Source of the DNA: Sanderia malayensis
Lineage: Eukaryota > Cnidaria > Scyphozoa > Semaeostomeae > Pelagiidae
Length of the DNA stretch: 64,000 nucleotides
Direction: 5' to 3'
Assembly: GCA_013076295.1 (NCBI GenBank)
Contig: RQOL01000746.1
Coordinates: 44,422 to 108,421, forward strand
Part shown: positions 10,826 through 23,194 of the stretch, in pieces
Layout: every line of letters begins with the position of its first letter
Position numbering within the stretch: the first letter of the stretch is position 1
Translations under genes and position numbers: made by a program
The notes under the pieces: generated by a model
What the model was told of the DNA's origin: nothing
Database searches by the model: none
What the model saw: only the letters and a program-made list of their open reading frames with translations

Positions 10826-11655
10826 TATGGAAATTTCCATATTTTCATTTTTGTGCATTTTCTATGGGTATAAAGCTTGTCTAGGGACACTCACTGACTT
10901 ACTCTGGCTAGTTTTGTTACGTTTAAGATCGTCATCGCAAGTATCATTGGTATTAATGTTTGAGTTGTGGCCTATTGTTGCTAGCCGTAATAGGCCCATC
11001 ATTTGCTGTGGTTAGGCCATTCTGCATGCTTCATAGCTACAAGGATACATAGATTGTAAGTTGGCACATTAAGCTTATTTATTATTCACTTATTTATTTA
11101 GTATTAGAGTATGCATTTATTCGTTTTATCAAGTACGAATTGGTTTTCTTTAGCAAACGACGCAAGAGGATACACATTTTTAGGGAGAAGCCCTCTTGTG
11201 ATTCTATTGCGTCTGTTTTGTTGGTCGTTCGTTTTCCCAGCTTGCGTGTTACGAAACCTTGTAGCAACTCGTACGTACAGTGAGTATACAACTGAAATGA
11301 AAAACATATTATAGGCTATGCTATTGCTGTTGTATGCTGACTCACCGTGTTTGCAAAAACAGTAAAGACTCCGAGCAGCAGGAATGGATGACCTTTGTAA
11401 TTTTACTAACAACCCGATTTTGGTTCTTGCGTTTTTCTTTGGTCGACAGCATAAATTCTTCTTTCCCGTAATTTTGGTAGGTTTAGCCAGTGGCTTAATA
11501 TTCTTCCCTTGGCCAGGAAGAGCTGCAAATTGTGAGTCAACCAAAGGAGGCAATGTCTCACAGAATATCAACCATCCGTTTTAAAACATTCTTTATTGCA
11601 TCCGAGGAGAACACGTTTTTAATTGCAAGGCTCAACGAAAAGAGAATGGGAAATT

Positions 11656-12120
11656 TTAATTGTAATAGTTGAATGGATCGTTGTATATTGGGTGGCCTTC
11701 TGATATTTTTTCAACCAGAGCAAGAATATCATAATCCGGATGCAAAAACCCAGAAATGGGAGAGGCTTCAGCTAAGCCACCAATGAAGCTTGACCATTCC
11801 GCTGGCGCTCTAAAACAGAAGCTTGAACTACTTTTCTTTTTGGAATTTCTGTTATTAATTGTTGAAGCTCTGGCCTGCAGATGGTAAGATTTTCTGTTGT
11901 TTTGAGGAGAAATATCATCCTGGAGGCCTTTAATGGTTCTTATTGGTCTGCTTTGTAACTGGAAGTTTTTGTCAACAGAGCTATCAATTGAATTGAATTG
12001 ACTGACCTTGTCGTCCACCGGTCCTCGTTGTAAATGGAATTGCCAAATATGGTCTGGAGATAACGTTTCCTGTATCCAGTATCCTTTGCTGAGCCAGTGG
12101 GAGTATAAAAGCTTAGCCAT
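11656..12120 (-). CDS. Putative 154-aa protein, unrecognised, starting MAKLLYSHWLSK
   Basis: An ATG-to-TAA frame in reasonable start context (cacATGgct). The sequence is hydrophilic, serine/asparagine-rich in the middle and ends ISEGHPIYNDPFNYYN. A second partial copy of its N-terminal part lies in the other inverted-repeat arm (14701-14790, plus strand; AELLYSHWLSKANW). Between the copies, another frame (HPDILPLHKPRSKASNFTW) is also open, so the true frame is uncertain. Not assigned to a family. The small minus-strand frame at 11104-11571 (LPGQGKNIKPLAKPTK) could be a downstream exon, but the splice sites are unclear. Confidence 0.35.
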   Translation of the reverse strand: MAKLLYSHWLSKGYWIQETLSPDHIWQFHLQRGPVDDKVSQFNSIDSSVDKNFQLQSRPIRTIKGLQDDISPQNNRKSYHLQARASTINNRNSKKKSSSSFCFRAPAEWSSFIGGLAEASPISGFLHPDYDILALVEKISEGHPIYNDPFNYYN

Positions 12121-14783
12121 GTGAAGTTTGAGGCCTTTGATCTTGGTTTATGGAGAGGAAGAATATCGGGATGACTTTGGAAGAAATGTCGAAGAAGAAC
12201 AACGAAGAAAAACATGGAAGCTGATGCTATGTGACAAAGATGGCGGACATTTGTAGTTGGACTATGCTTTCCTTATCTTTCAAGACTTCAGTGGTTAGTA
12301 AATATGCCAATTGAAAAAAAGCCAGCAAGCTGATAGCTGGAACGCCTTCCAAATGCCTGGAGAAATTATCCGAACTTTCATCCTTCAGTCAGGTAAGCTT
12401 TTGACCTTGTTGAATGCTTTAGGACTATCATTTCTCTTAAATTTATCTATTTAGCGATGTTTTTTACTTATAATTTCTTTTTGGCTGCAAAACATGATGA
12501 CGTTATTAAATCAATATAAATTTATTTTTCGTTTTCAGGAATGTAGATGAAGCTTGAGCACGTTTTAAATGATTGGAAACACTACCCGAAGCTTCTTGAT
12601 TCAGTGAGGTAAGCTTTTAGGACTATCTCTTCTGTATTTTAAGCTATTTTTCTTTTTGACTGCTCTCTGGTCACGAAATTTAAGATCAGAAGAGATCGCT
12701 TCGAACGAACTTATGAAAAATGCTGAAATTTTTGTATTTGAAACTCTGGGTGAATACCTAACAATGCAATAAGCGATCACAAATGGCATGGAATAATCGT
12801 CTTATTTCGGGGAATATTTTTCTGTAATTAATAGTTAATTATTAAAGTACAAACTTTACTTATCGTTAAGTTTTATTTATCTACAGAATGGTGAAGTAAA
12901 TGAAAAGCTGATGGTTAGAAGCTGGTGAAAATATCGACGTTTCTTCTCCTTTCCGCCAAGCAAGCTTTTGACTAGGCCAGTTTTCTTGCGAAACTAAGTG
13001 ACTTGCTTTATTTAAAAGACTGTGTCTTCCTTTTAATGTTAATTCTTTTTTATTTTATTTTATTATCAAGGAAGAATGTACAACCTGATGGCAGAATATG
13101 TTGTGGAGTTTTCTATTTTCGCTTATAGGCAGTTTATTCGAACGGGAAAAGTATTATTGAACCCTTTACAGGCCGAGGTAACTTCCTTGCCTCGTATCTC
13201 CATCTCGTTTGTAAACAACATTGCTTACAAACAACCTATTAATCCAGGAAGCGAATAGCGAAGCGAATAGCGAATAGCGAATATGGATATAATAAATATT
13301 ATAAGTCTGAAAAAGTGGGAGGAAGTAACAGACGACAGCAACAACACGTTTATAAAACTTTTCAAACAAATAATTTGATGTATTCATTCAATTTTAATAT
13401 CGCAAACATAACTGTTTTTATTGCAAATATAAAATTAATTGTCTATTATACAATCTTTAGTTGTTTATAATCGTCTTTTTGTAATTTTTTCTGGCATTTC
13501 TCGTTTCGTTTTTAGATTTTGGGTCGAAGTTTCTTTTTCACGGATGACCAATCTAGAAGTTAAAATAGATGCATTAATTCATAAATATTTCGATTCGCAA
13601 CAAATGTAGCATAAATCTGCATAGATTTTAAATCATTAGTATGTAAAAATTGAATCTACTTTAAAAAAGAATACTAAATTGCTTAAATACAGCTTCACAT
13701 CCCCAGATGGACGAGGCCTGAAATTAAAACAACACATGTTAATATATCAAATTATGTCACTATTTGGCATAATTTATGCTAATACATGTAACTATGCTAA
13801 TTTCAATGAATTCGAATGAACTATGCATCGAAGCTGGCATTACTGAATATTTTTTTTTACCTTGGTGACTTGTGGTTTCGCATCAGAATCAACCAACACA
13901 TATAAATTTGATTTTATGTTTATAGTACATGATTTAAGAATTGAAACAAAATTCAAATCAAATCTTCAAATCTAATAATCAAATCTGTAATTAAAATCCT
14001 ATAACATCAAACAACTTGAGTCAAAATAAAAAAACTCTTTAGCCTGACAGCCCCATCTTGGTCGTTAACATCCTCTCAGAACGAAGCCACAAAGATTGTA
14101 TTCAAAAAGAATAAACTTTCATAAGGTAATTCCAAGATTTTCATCACAGAGGAACAATTTATTTATTAATTCATTGCAACTGACGAACTCAAACTCTAAG
14201 TTAAATATGTTACATAAGAAATTCAAATGAAGCTTACCTCCAGTTTAGAAATATTTCAATCCTGTTCTCGCGGCAAACTGCATTCATGAAAGCTGAAAGC
14301 AAATTTAGATTCACTTGATAAAGTATCATATCTTGAAACCAGAAAGCAGTGACAAGTAAAAATAGCTCTGAATAGAAACATTTAAGAGAAATGATAGTCC
14401 TAAAGCATCCTACAAGGTCAAAAAGCTTACCTGACTGAAGGAAGAAAGTTCGGATAATTTCTCCAGGCATTTGGAAGATGTTCCAGCTATCAGCTTGCCG
14501 GCTTTCTTCCAATTGACACATTTAATAATCACTGAAGTCTTGAAAGACCAGAAAAGCATAGTCCAACGACAAATGTCCGCCATCTTTGTTACGTTGCATC
14601 AGCTTCCATGTTTTTCTTCGTTGTTCTTCTTTGACATTTCTTCCAAGTCATCCCGATATTCTTCCTCTCCACAAACCAAAATCAAAGGCCTCAAACTTCA
14701 CGTGGCTGAGCTTTTATACTCCCACTGGCTCAGCAAAGCAAACTGGGTACCGGAAACGTTATCTCCAGACCATATTTGGCAAT
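12038..14783. repeat. Inverted repeat: arms 12038-12443 and 14381-14783
   Basis: About 400 bp on the plus strand at 12038-12443 recurs as a diverged reverse complement at 14381-14783. Shared words include GGCCTTTGAT, GGTAAGCTTTT and TAAGAGAAATGATAGTCC. The 1.9-kb centre (12.45-14.38 kb) has no convincing gene and contains the short tandem word GCGAATAGCGAA near 13250-13280. Confidence 0.8.
12236..12252 (+). promoter_or_regulatory. YY1-like motif (AAGATGGCGG) in a candidate bidirectional promoter
   Basis: CAAAGATGGCGGACATTTG lies upstream of the minus-strand ORF at 11656-12120 and of plus-strand donor-like sites (CAG|GTAAGC at 12391, GAG|GTAAGC at 12607). The reverse copy is preserved in the second arm near 14576-14590. 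AAGATGGCGGC is the established YY1 core. Confidence 0.35.
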
Positions 14784-15828
14784 CTCATTCACATATTCAC
14801 CGGAAATACCAATTTCCTCGTGCGTCACATGAACCAGTCAGAGAAAAGGAAGAGCGTAGATGCCGCTGGGCGATGGGTTCCATGTCATTTGACATTGAAA
14901 ACAATTTAATAAACGCATGCGTACTACCGGAACCCCCACATGTGCCCAATCAATAAACTTAGAGGGTAGTTTTAGTAACAAGTAGAGTCAGACTTATTAA
15001 CACTTTCTGTTGAGGGTGCCGAAACTTCAAGTTGAGAAACTTAGGCTCTTGAAGAGTACTTCTTTGAGAAATTTCGGTCTTGCTCTCGACAATTAATTTC
15101 AACATTGTTCAAATGAAGTAAAAATAATTGTGAAAACTTGAAATAGCCAATCTGTAAATAAACCAGTTCCAATAAAATTTCGCCAAAGAACGGCGAAACC
15201 CTATCTTCCCCGGGGGAACCTATGTCACGTGCCGAGCAGCCACTAAAGCTCACCCTCTTTTCTCCTTTTGCCAATGTAGATGTTGAAGACAGAAAAACGA
15301 AATGAAAAAAACTTAAAATTCCCCCAGTGGCATTTTAGCACAGGCAAGGGTCTTTGCTGTCACCTGGAGTCAAACAGGGTTTCCGTGCACACTTTGAATG
15401 TGGGAGTGTCAAAAAATGAAGTATAATACGCATGCGTATTAGCATGGAACAATTATTGGAAATCAAATTTCAAAATTACGAGTGCACATTAAAATGAATT
15501 TTCAAACTAGCCAATGATTTTTGAGAAATATTTTGAATTTAAGAGAATTTATAACTGAATTAAACTAGCTGTCAACAATGTTAAAATGAGTGCAGCTGTG
15601 ATGTAAAACCAATAATCATGACTAAAACATCTAGCAATTGATTAAAAAGATATGTTTTGAAATGGGTGCGGGCAACAAAATAGTTAAAGGGGAGTGTAGA
15701 CAAAAGCTTCAGGTGTGCAACAGTCTCTGTCTTTTTAGGCACAGCACATCCCAAACCAATGTCAATTGGGAAAAAAATTTTTCCATTTATTGGCTACTGA
15801 CAACGAGCTCTATGCTATGGGACCACTG

Positions 15829-16165
15829 GAACCATTGCACCCAGCGAGCTGGGACTTGTCTCAACGTGATTAGTAGGACCTATTTAGTATAACTCGACTC
15901 CTTGTGAGTCAGTCTATTTCAAAATTTGAATTGTTCAGTACCCATTTCATGTATGATAGGAAGTATAAATAGCTATCAGCGGGAGATCTAGGTGCACCAA
16001 AATTTGAACCATTGCTCCCAGAGAGCTGGAAATTGTCTCAACGTGATCAGTAGGACCTGTTTAATGTAATTCGCTTCCTTGTGTGTGAGTCATTTATGCG
16101 TCTATTTCAAAATTTGAATTGTTCAGTACACATTTCATGTATGATAGAAAGTTTAAATAGTAAGA
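15829..16165. repeat. Tandem duplication of about 180 bp
   Basis: The block starting GAACCATTGC at 15829 is repeated from 16006. Both copies include GAGCTGG, CTCAACGTGAT, GTAGGACCT, AAAATTTGAATTGTTCAGTA and CATTTCATGTATGATAG, with small indels. Confidence 0.8.
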
Positions 16166-16881
16166 TATCGTCACCGCGGGCCATTGTTCTACTCTCAAAC
16201 TGGCTAAGATATGGAGAGTGCTTCGTCGGCTATAGTCTGACAGCCGATAACCCAATATGTACTGGTAGAAAATACTCAGGAAGAATACATCCAATTTGCT
16301 GCATTGTGCCTGTACTATCCAATACTCAGAATAACCCAAAGAATTGAGAAGTAGCGGAATGAGATTAAGAAGGGAGTAGGGGCGTGAAACCCGCTAATGA
16401 GTTCAAGGTTCTGAAATCGGAGCCAATCGAGGAGGCACTCGAAGAGGCTTCTGCAGCAAGCAGAGAGCCCAGATCATGATGGTCAGACCTCACCTGACCC
16501 GATGTGGTTGAGGCTAACTGATGGGCTCTGAGTGGCCGGACCTGCAGGCCTTCCATCGAGAAACGCATCATTTTTACCTTTCCTGCGCGGTTGATGGGCT
16601 GAACGCGTAATAGTTGAGTGGAGAATGGCAGAGCCAGAGACAGAGCCAGGCAGAGCCTGATGGAACCTCTTTTTAATGTTTAATGACCTCTTTTTAATGG
16701 TTCAAAGGTCGGATTGGGATTGAATATTAAATGTTTGAGGAGAAGGATTATGGATTGAAATTGTGTAAGGGAAAATTTGAAAGATAGTGGAGTTGAGATT
16801 AAATTTAAAAAGGAGTTGTAATAAAAAGGTAAAAGGATGAAAATTGTAGAAGGAATTTGAAAGGTGAGGTGAAGTTTTAGG

Positions 16882-19028
16882 ATGGAGGAATTAAGTGCAA
16901 GTGAATGTGTTGAAGCAGTAAGGGAATTTGAGGAAGATGAAATTGATCCAGCAGAACTTTATAAATGGTATAAATTGTTCATAATGTTAGTAAAGATGAC
17001 TGGAGTAGATTAAGAAGAAATGTATAATGAATTGAGAGAAGAATTTGATGAAGAAATTGACAATTTCAAAACTATTAAAAAGAATGGTGGAAATGAAAGT
17101 AGGAGATGTGTTTGGTGGTATTTGTTGGCTATGGATATGAATATTCCATATTCCATGTCATGGAAAAAAATATGTGGTTGTTTGAAGAAGATAGAACGAT
17201 ATGATATAGCAGAAGTGATAGAAAAAATTTGTGGTTGACTTTAGGGTAGAGTTTAAGGATTGGAATCGAATCGAGTATAAAAAGGATTTATTATATATTC
17301 ACCAGAAATTGAATATGTCAGAAGTATGGCGAGAGGAATGTTATGCAAAGAGAATGATATTAAAATGGTGGATATGTATTTGCAGATGATAGAATATGAA
17401 CATACTGAAAATAAAATTGAGGTGGAATGTAATATGATGATAGATGTTATTGATATATGGATGGAACGTAAGAAAGAAAAAGTAAACGTAACTTCGTTGT
17501 TGGAAATAATATTGAAAAATAAATTTGAAGACAAAATTGTATGGTTAAAATGGGAAGTAATAAATTTCCATGACATTGATCGATTTTTATCTGTTTGATG
17601 AACATAAAGAAACGTGCATTGGAGATTGATAAGGTAGAAAGTGAATACGTTAAATGAAACAGTGTGTCCTTCATGTCCTTCATTGCTGATAAAATATCAA
17701 TGGGCAATTGAAATAATGAATTCAAATATAGGATGTTTGACAATTACCAAATGGTTAGTGATATTTTTGTTTTTACGGGTATTTGTATTCAACTGGTATA
17801 ATTTATCAAACAACATATCGAATGTGTTGCATATCAGCAACACATATCAAAGTAATGTTGTGAAATGAGAAGTGTTGGTAAAAAAACAACATCGAGCACA
17901 AGAGATTTGAAGTGTTAAAAAAGAATGATAAAAAAGAGATGAAAAGAACGAGAAAGAATGAGGGAGACAGATTTGGAACGAAAGAAAATACGAGATATAG
18001 ATTTGCAGTTAGCAAAGTTAAGATGGCGAAAGGAGTGTGAAATTGCAAAAATAATATCCATCGAACGTTATGAAACAGATAAATTGGGAAGGGTAGAAGA
18101 GAAAATTGAGAAGTTAGAATACCGTCATCAAGTCGAATTTGGTGAGTTAATAAAAAAGAGTTAGATAAAATAATTAAAAAGGATAAACAAGAGGAAATAA
18201 ACTAGTTGATCAAGATGGAGTGTCCAGACTTATTAAGTTCAATGCACAACGATAAAATAAGAAATCTTAATCGACAAATTGAAAATTTGGTATGGCAGCG
18301 AGATGTTGAACAAGCTGACTTTCCGGTCACTGGAAAAGTCGGGCCTAACGGAGTGTACGAGAACCTGTTTAAAACAATAATGAGATGTTGAATGAGTCAT
18401 TGGAGCAGATGAGTAGTATATCGATGAAAGTTGAAGACATAGAGAAAGAAAGAAAGCAGGAGAAGGCAGTTCAATATGATTTGAGTATGATGTATGAATT
18501 GCGAGATGAACAACGAGCATTAGATCAAAGATTGTCAGCACAAGAAACAAGACTGTCGACATTAGAAGAATCAGGAGCAGAGAACAGACGATTGATATGG
18601 AAGATAGGAAATTTTACAAAAGAGCAAAGTAAAGCAATTAGATTTGGCAATTCATTGTTTAGTCTATCATTTTTAACTGATAAGTTTGGATATAAAATGG
18701 GAATGAGACTTTATTTGAACGGGGATGGGATAGGACATGGAAATAGCGTGAGCCTATATATTGTTGTTTATAAAGGAGAATATGACGATATTTTGGAATG
18801 GCCTATGCTAAAGATAGTTAACTTTAGGATAATAAATCAGCTTGAAAGGAAAGAAAGTGAAGAGCAATTTTTTACCAGAAAATGACCTGGAACCGCATCG
18901 TTTGAGAAACCTAAAAGCTTTGAAAATATAGCCCACGGCTGAGCGCAAATGTTGAGTTTGAAAACTTTGTCGAAAGAACGCGGATTTGTTAAAAATAATC
19001 AAATGTTTATAGAATGCACAGTAGAATA
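16882..19028 (+). pseudogene. Intronless broken gene: death-fold-like helices, coiled coil, TRAF/MATH domain
   Basis: A run of plus-strand frames in several phases forms one decayed coding region. 16882-17238 encodes acidic helices ending SWKKICGCLKKIERYDIAEV, like the last helices of a death domain, with an in-frame TAA at 17009. 17240-17596 repeats the pattern (VDMYLQMIEYEH, SLLEIILKNKFED). 17950-18160 and 18220-18500 are charged coiled coil. 18580-18880 is clearly MATH: RLIWKIGNFTKEQSKAI, FGYKMGMRLYLNGDGIGHGN, then WP. The MATH end continues past stops to about 19028 (ASFEKPKSFENIAHG, NNQMFIECTV). TRAF-type proteins trimerise by coiled coil and bind receptor tails through MATH. Absence of introns suggests a retrocopy, or an ancestrally intronless gene that died. 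Confidence 0.7.
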
Positions 19029-19185
19029 GACGAATGTTTGATATCAAATTAAGTGTTATAAAAAATGTATATTCAATCAAATCAGGTGTTAGTAAAAAAG
19101 TGGTAATGCATTAAAATATTAAAGTATAAGATATAGGTTAAGAAATTACGAAATATAAGAAAAAGTAAAAATTTAAAAATGCTCG

Positions 19186-20720
19186 TTGACAAACATGTCT
19201 TCAAAAAGTCTGATATCATTTACTTGATAGTCATCGTCACTGCCTTCCTGGTTCAACATTTCTTCATTCGCCTTGGCACTGGCGAATCGGTTGAAGCGAG
19301 ACGACTTCATATCATGCATCGCTCCTCCAATCGATGATGAGCCTTGCCGATCCTTTTTATCGGATGTCTTCTTTTAGTCTTTTGGCCATACTGCTAAACT
19401 TTTCTTTTATGGGCTCGTTCTTCCAGAGCTACTCAATCTCATCACCAGGGGCGGATCCAGGAAAAATTTTTAGGGGTGCTCAGAATTTTTGTTTGGGCGT
19501 GGTCAAAATGTTGGCCACACCCTTAAGACTAACGTTGAGTGTGGGATACACCATGTTGATGATTAGTGCATGCTGTTATCTATAAATCAACTGAATTTAA
19601 AAACAAAAGAGCACACAATTTTTGTATGTTGGAAAGTTGAGCAACAAAACAATTTATCGTAAAAGATGATGACAAGAAATGACTTTGCTCTATTCAGTGT
19701 TGACATTGTAATGAAATACCAAGCTTTGAACAAATTTTTTTGAAGAAAGATGTTTTGGGTGCAATTCACATGTACGGTTACAAACACTGAATCAAAGCCA
19801 AACCTCATTCCTAAAAATTTGCTTGATAGGCCATTTGAAATTAAATAGGCCAAAATGAAAGTATCATTTTCTTTGTTTTTGAAATCACCGGTCGATTCTA
19901 TTCGTAATAATTTCTTGCAAAGATAGATTATTTTCTCTTCTTCCTTCCTAAGAGTTTAACTAGTGTTTGTTTGCCAAATATTAACTTGTTTCAAAGCTCA
20001 AGATTCCATTAAAATGTCAATGTTGCCGATGCCGAACTGACGAAATTAAATTAGCCATAACTTTGGCATTGAATTGGATTCAATATCTTCAGCACCCGTA
20101 AACGGAGCAGACCAATCAACGATCATCTTTTACGGGTGCCGAGAACTGGCGGGAGCACCCATAAAACTTGAAATTATGGAGCAAACCAATCAGCAAGCAT
20201 CTTTATGGGTGCTCAAAATGAGCGGGAGCACCCATAAAACTTGAATTTATGGAGCAAACCAATCAGCTAGCATCTTTATGGGTGCTCAAACCTGGTAGAC
20301 CAATCAGGAACCATCTTTATGGGTGCTCATTGTTAAGCCACGAGCACAGGGCTACAACATATACAAACTACCATGTCTCTAAATATTGAATTGAATAACA
20401 GTGCGTTAACTTGTCGAGACGAGATTTGTTGAGGCCCTGTTTGGCATTTTATCCAAAGTTGACGAGAATATTTCAAGATTTGATTTTTAAATTGTGTTAT
20501 ATACTACTTTTTTTATTTTCCTTAATATTTTTATGGGTGCTCAAGCACCCAGAGCACCCCTCTAGATCCGCGCCTGCATCACTGTGCACCAGAGAAGGAG
20601 CACTACATTGAAGTTCCTCTGCCCTTGTGAGGCAGAGAATAAAATAGCCCGCAGGCACTTCCTTTGCTTTGTTGTACGTGTATACGCGCATATTGCTAAA
20701 AATCAAAAAATATAAAAAAA
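19186..20720 (-). pseudogene. Broken HMG-box gene interrupted by a hAT element
   Basis: Reading minus, 20700-20580 encodes KAKEVPAGYFILCLTRAEEL. After the inserted element, 19445-19190 continues LWKNEPIKEKFSSMAKRLKED, then a serine-rich tail ending NDIRLFEDMFVNEHF and TAA. Together the halves resemble one HMG box: aromatic first helix, then Trp and Lys-Phe of helices 2-3. A TAG lies just before LWKNE and a frameshift follows KEDIR, so the copy is dead even without the insertion. It may be an HMG-box transcription or chromatin factor, or a Maelstrom-like HMG protein; the subfamily is unresolved. No intron is visible. Confidence 0.5.
19446..20576. mobile_element. Non-autonomous hAT element (CAGGGGCGGATCCAGG ends) in the HMG-box relic
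   Basis: The left end is CAGGGGCGGATCCAGG and the right end, read inward, is CAGGCGCGGATCTAGAGG. The flanks share CATCAC directly outside both ends (19440-19445 and 20577-20582), a short or eroded target duplication. No transposase frame is present. The inside has roughly 80-bp direct repeats (20090-20330) built on ATCTTTATGGGTGCTC and GGAGCAAACCAATCAGC. Confidence 0.8.
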
Positions 20721-21471
20721 CTCAAAAGAAGAATAATTTAAAAACCTAATCCTAAAAGCAAGTCATTGCAAATGAAATTCAAAAACAAACCTGCTTTGTC
20801 TTCTCTTTTTCTTCGATTGTGTATCGCCTTGCAAAATTAAGTGAACGAGTGACTTTTGAGTTAGGTGTGTCTCGTTTTATGTCCTTACAATGTACATTGG
20901 ACTTTGTAATTCAAAACAAACATTAATGGTGGGTGATGAAAGTAGTTACCCAAGTGTTGTCCCCATCTTATTTGCTTACAATAGCTAATGGAGCTAATGA
21001 TTTGACGATGATGAGGAGCACGTGATGTTCTAAAAATGGATATGGAACAAAGGTCCAAGAGCAAAAGTCAACATAGAAATATTTCATTTCAACATAGAAA
21101 TATTTCATTTTCTCTAACTGAGCTGCGTTCGGAAACACAATTTTTACTAAAACCATTTGCATTTCCATAAACATTCTCTTGCATCCAGATGAAGAGCATC
21201 CACTCCACGAGCTGTTCTTCATCTACACTCTTACGACAACACATCGACATTATCTTATTTACTTTAATCGCATACGATAAGTTAACGAATTTATCAATAC
21301 AGACCGTAAACCCCATTTTCACTCTGAGTTCGGCAAATTATTTCTTTATTGCCAGAGGGCGCGGTAGATCGGCTTGAATGATCTCGGTGATCGCATCTGT
21401 CAGTTGATATGGCGCTACAATACACATATAGCAATTTCTAAAAATATTTCTATGTTGATGCCGATTTTGCT

Positions 21472-22163
21472 GTGATTAAACTCGAGGAAAATGTACAATA
21501 CTCGAAAGTTGGGAGTAAGAAAAGGCCGTTTAAGGCAATAGAGAAGGAGCTTGTAAATGCAAGTAAGAGAAGTAAAGTAGATGAAGCAAAGTATCAAAAT
21601 AATGAGATAGAGGTAAAGGAAAATCCGAGGGGTCCAAGAAAGAAATCTCTTGATCTATCGAGATGTAAGTTAAAAACGTTAAGTAACAACAGTAAAATAA
21701 AAACGAATGCTTTGAAGCATATAGCCAGAGTTGCCTCAAAAACTATTACAAATGCACCAGAATCGAATGCGGATCCGAATTCATTTGTCATTGAGGAGAC
21801 AAATATAACGAACCGAAAGATTGAAGATAATAATGCAGTAGCAAATTTGTTCGGTGATGTGCTACTACTGCTAATAGATGAGCCGCATACACCGCCGGCG
21901 GGTGTGTTCGGGAATTTCAATCTAGCAGACACAGTGTTCCCGAATGAAGCAAACGAAGGTGAAGTGAAGGAAGTGAGATATATATTCCGACTAATGCAAA
22001 AACGGTTGCTGTCAGCAATGAAAATGACAAAAAGAAGAAAAGAACACCTCGGGGAAAAGGTTCGAGTTTTACGAAGTTAATCCAGAGGCAAAGAGAACTA
22101 CAACTGTCGTCTTCAGATTCATCGTCATCATTGGATTCATCAGATGTAGAATATGTGTATTGA
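21472..22163 (+). pseudogene. Lysine/serine-rich ORF with a frame break, unrecognised
   Basis: A 200-residue frame (to 22080) starts within an ATG-poor stretch and encodes basic sequence (KKRPFKAIEKELVNASKRSK) and a hydrophobic LLLLIDEPHTPPAGVFGNF. From about 21980 a different frame becomes coding-like (IPTNAKTVAVSNEND, KKRTPRGKGSSFTKL, serine-aspartate tail, TGA at 22161). The switch implies an indel. Composition suggests a nuclear protein. No family was recognised, and no introns are seen. Confidence 0.4.
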
Positions 22164-22548
22164 GCACTATCCAACGGTGTTTGCCAAAATTATTATTATT
22201 ATTACCTATAAATATTGACATTTCAGTCTGTAGGTTCTTAAAAATGGGTTGTTCTTACATGCGGGTTTTTACTGCATATGCTTGTAAAAGGGGGAGGGAG
22301 TTGAAGCATTGATCCAAGAAGTGGGTTCTTACCTGACTGATGACAGCCTCTCCTGCTTTGGAAATGTTATCAAAACAATTTCGATTATTTTCGGCTCAAC
22401 CTTCCAACCTTGAAATAATAGGACAACATAATTAAAATCTGCACATTTGTTTATAGATTCCTAGTGTTCTGCGACAAAGGTTGGCTATTCCTACAAACTT
22501 TCGACTATAAAGCGTCGATAGATGTCGTGGAAGCATGCTAATTGTATA

Positions 22549-22708
22549 CAGTAAAATCCCGATGACTCGAGCCTCGGATAACTCGAAGCAATTTCAGTTC
22601 CCCTTGAAAGCTTTGCAAGTACTTCGTAACCCTTGATAACTCGAGCATTCGTTAACTCGAACCATTTTCATTGGTCCCTTGGAGGTTTAAGTTATCAACA
22701 TTTTACTG
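22549..22708. mobile_element. pogo/Tigger-like MITE (160 bp, TA duplication)
   Basis: The ends are CAGTAAAATCCCGATGACTC and, inward, CAGTAAAATGTTGATAACTT, flanked by TA on both sides. The interior has repeated TAACTCGAA/TAACTCGAG words. CAGTAAAA-type ends with TA target sites are typical of pogo/Tc1-mariner relatives. Confidence 0.8.
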
Positions 22709-22913
22709 TATGAGCTAAATCAACAAAGTCAGGATGCTTAGTTTGCTAGCAGCTCAACAAGGGCCAGATTGTTAGTTTGCTATATGCAGTGAAGTTTGTT
22801 ATACGTTATATGAGGGTGAATTGTACATTATGAAGCAGTTCAACAAGGGTTTGCTATATGTGCTACAAGGGACAGTAGTGTCATTTTTAGAGATTCAACC
22901 TCTTTCATCTTAC

Positions 22914-23102
22914 CCTTGATGTACAATTCCTTCAAATAAGTTTTATTCCCTTCATCCTCGGTTTCGATTTCAATAGGAGGCTGGAAGTATTCGAAATTAT
23001 CCTTTGTGACGTAAATGGAAGGCTGTACCTCACCCAGCCTGTCATCGCTCTGCTTGACAACATCAGGAAGAGGCTGGTGACTTTGATGACTTCTATTCCG
23101 AT
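22914..23102 (-). CDS. LRRC71-like gene, second exon
   Basis: A minus-strand exon between AG (23103-23104) and GTAAGA (ending at 22913), phase 1 at both ends. It encodes QPLPDVVKQSDDRLGEVQPS, then FEYFQPPIEIETEDEGNKTY and LKELYIKG. The block FxPxIxxExExE...KExYIxG resembles the N-terminal segment of animal LRRC71, just before its leucine-rich repeats, where the family usually continues GWK. The next exon was not found downstream in the window, so the gene is truncated here, or the following exon lies past a long intron. LRRC71 is a ciliated-tissue protein of unclear function. Confidence 0.5.
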
Positions 23103-23194
23103 CTGAAATTAATGCAAAGCAGTATCGTAACACATGAACGTGAAAAAGCATTGAATATAGCCCACACAAGGCTATAATTAAAGACTCTGCAAGT

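Noticed and set aside
16370..16620. GC-rich block with GGGGCGTGAAACCCGC, considered as an rRNA fragment
   Set aside because: Only short words resemble 28S rRNA; no extended match could be followed by eye.
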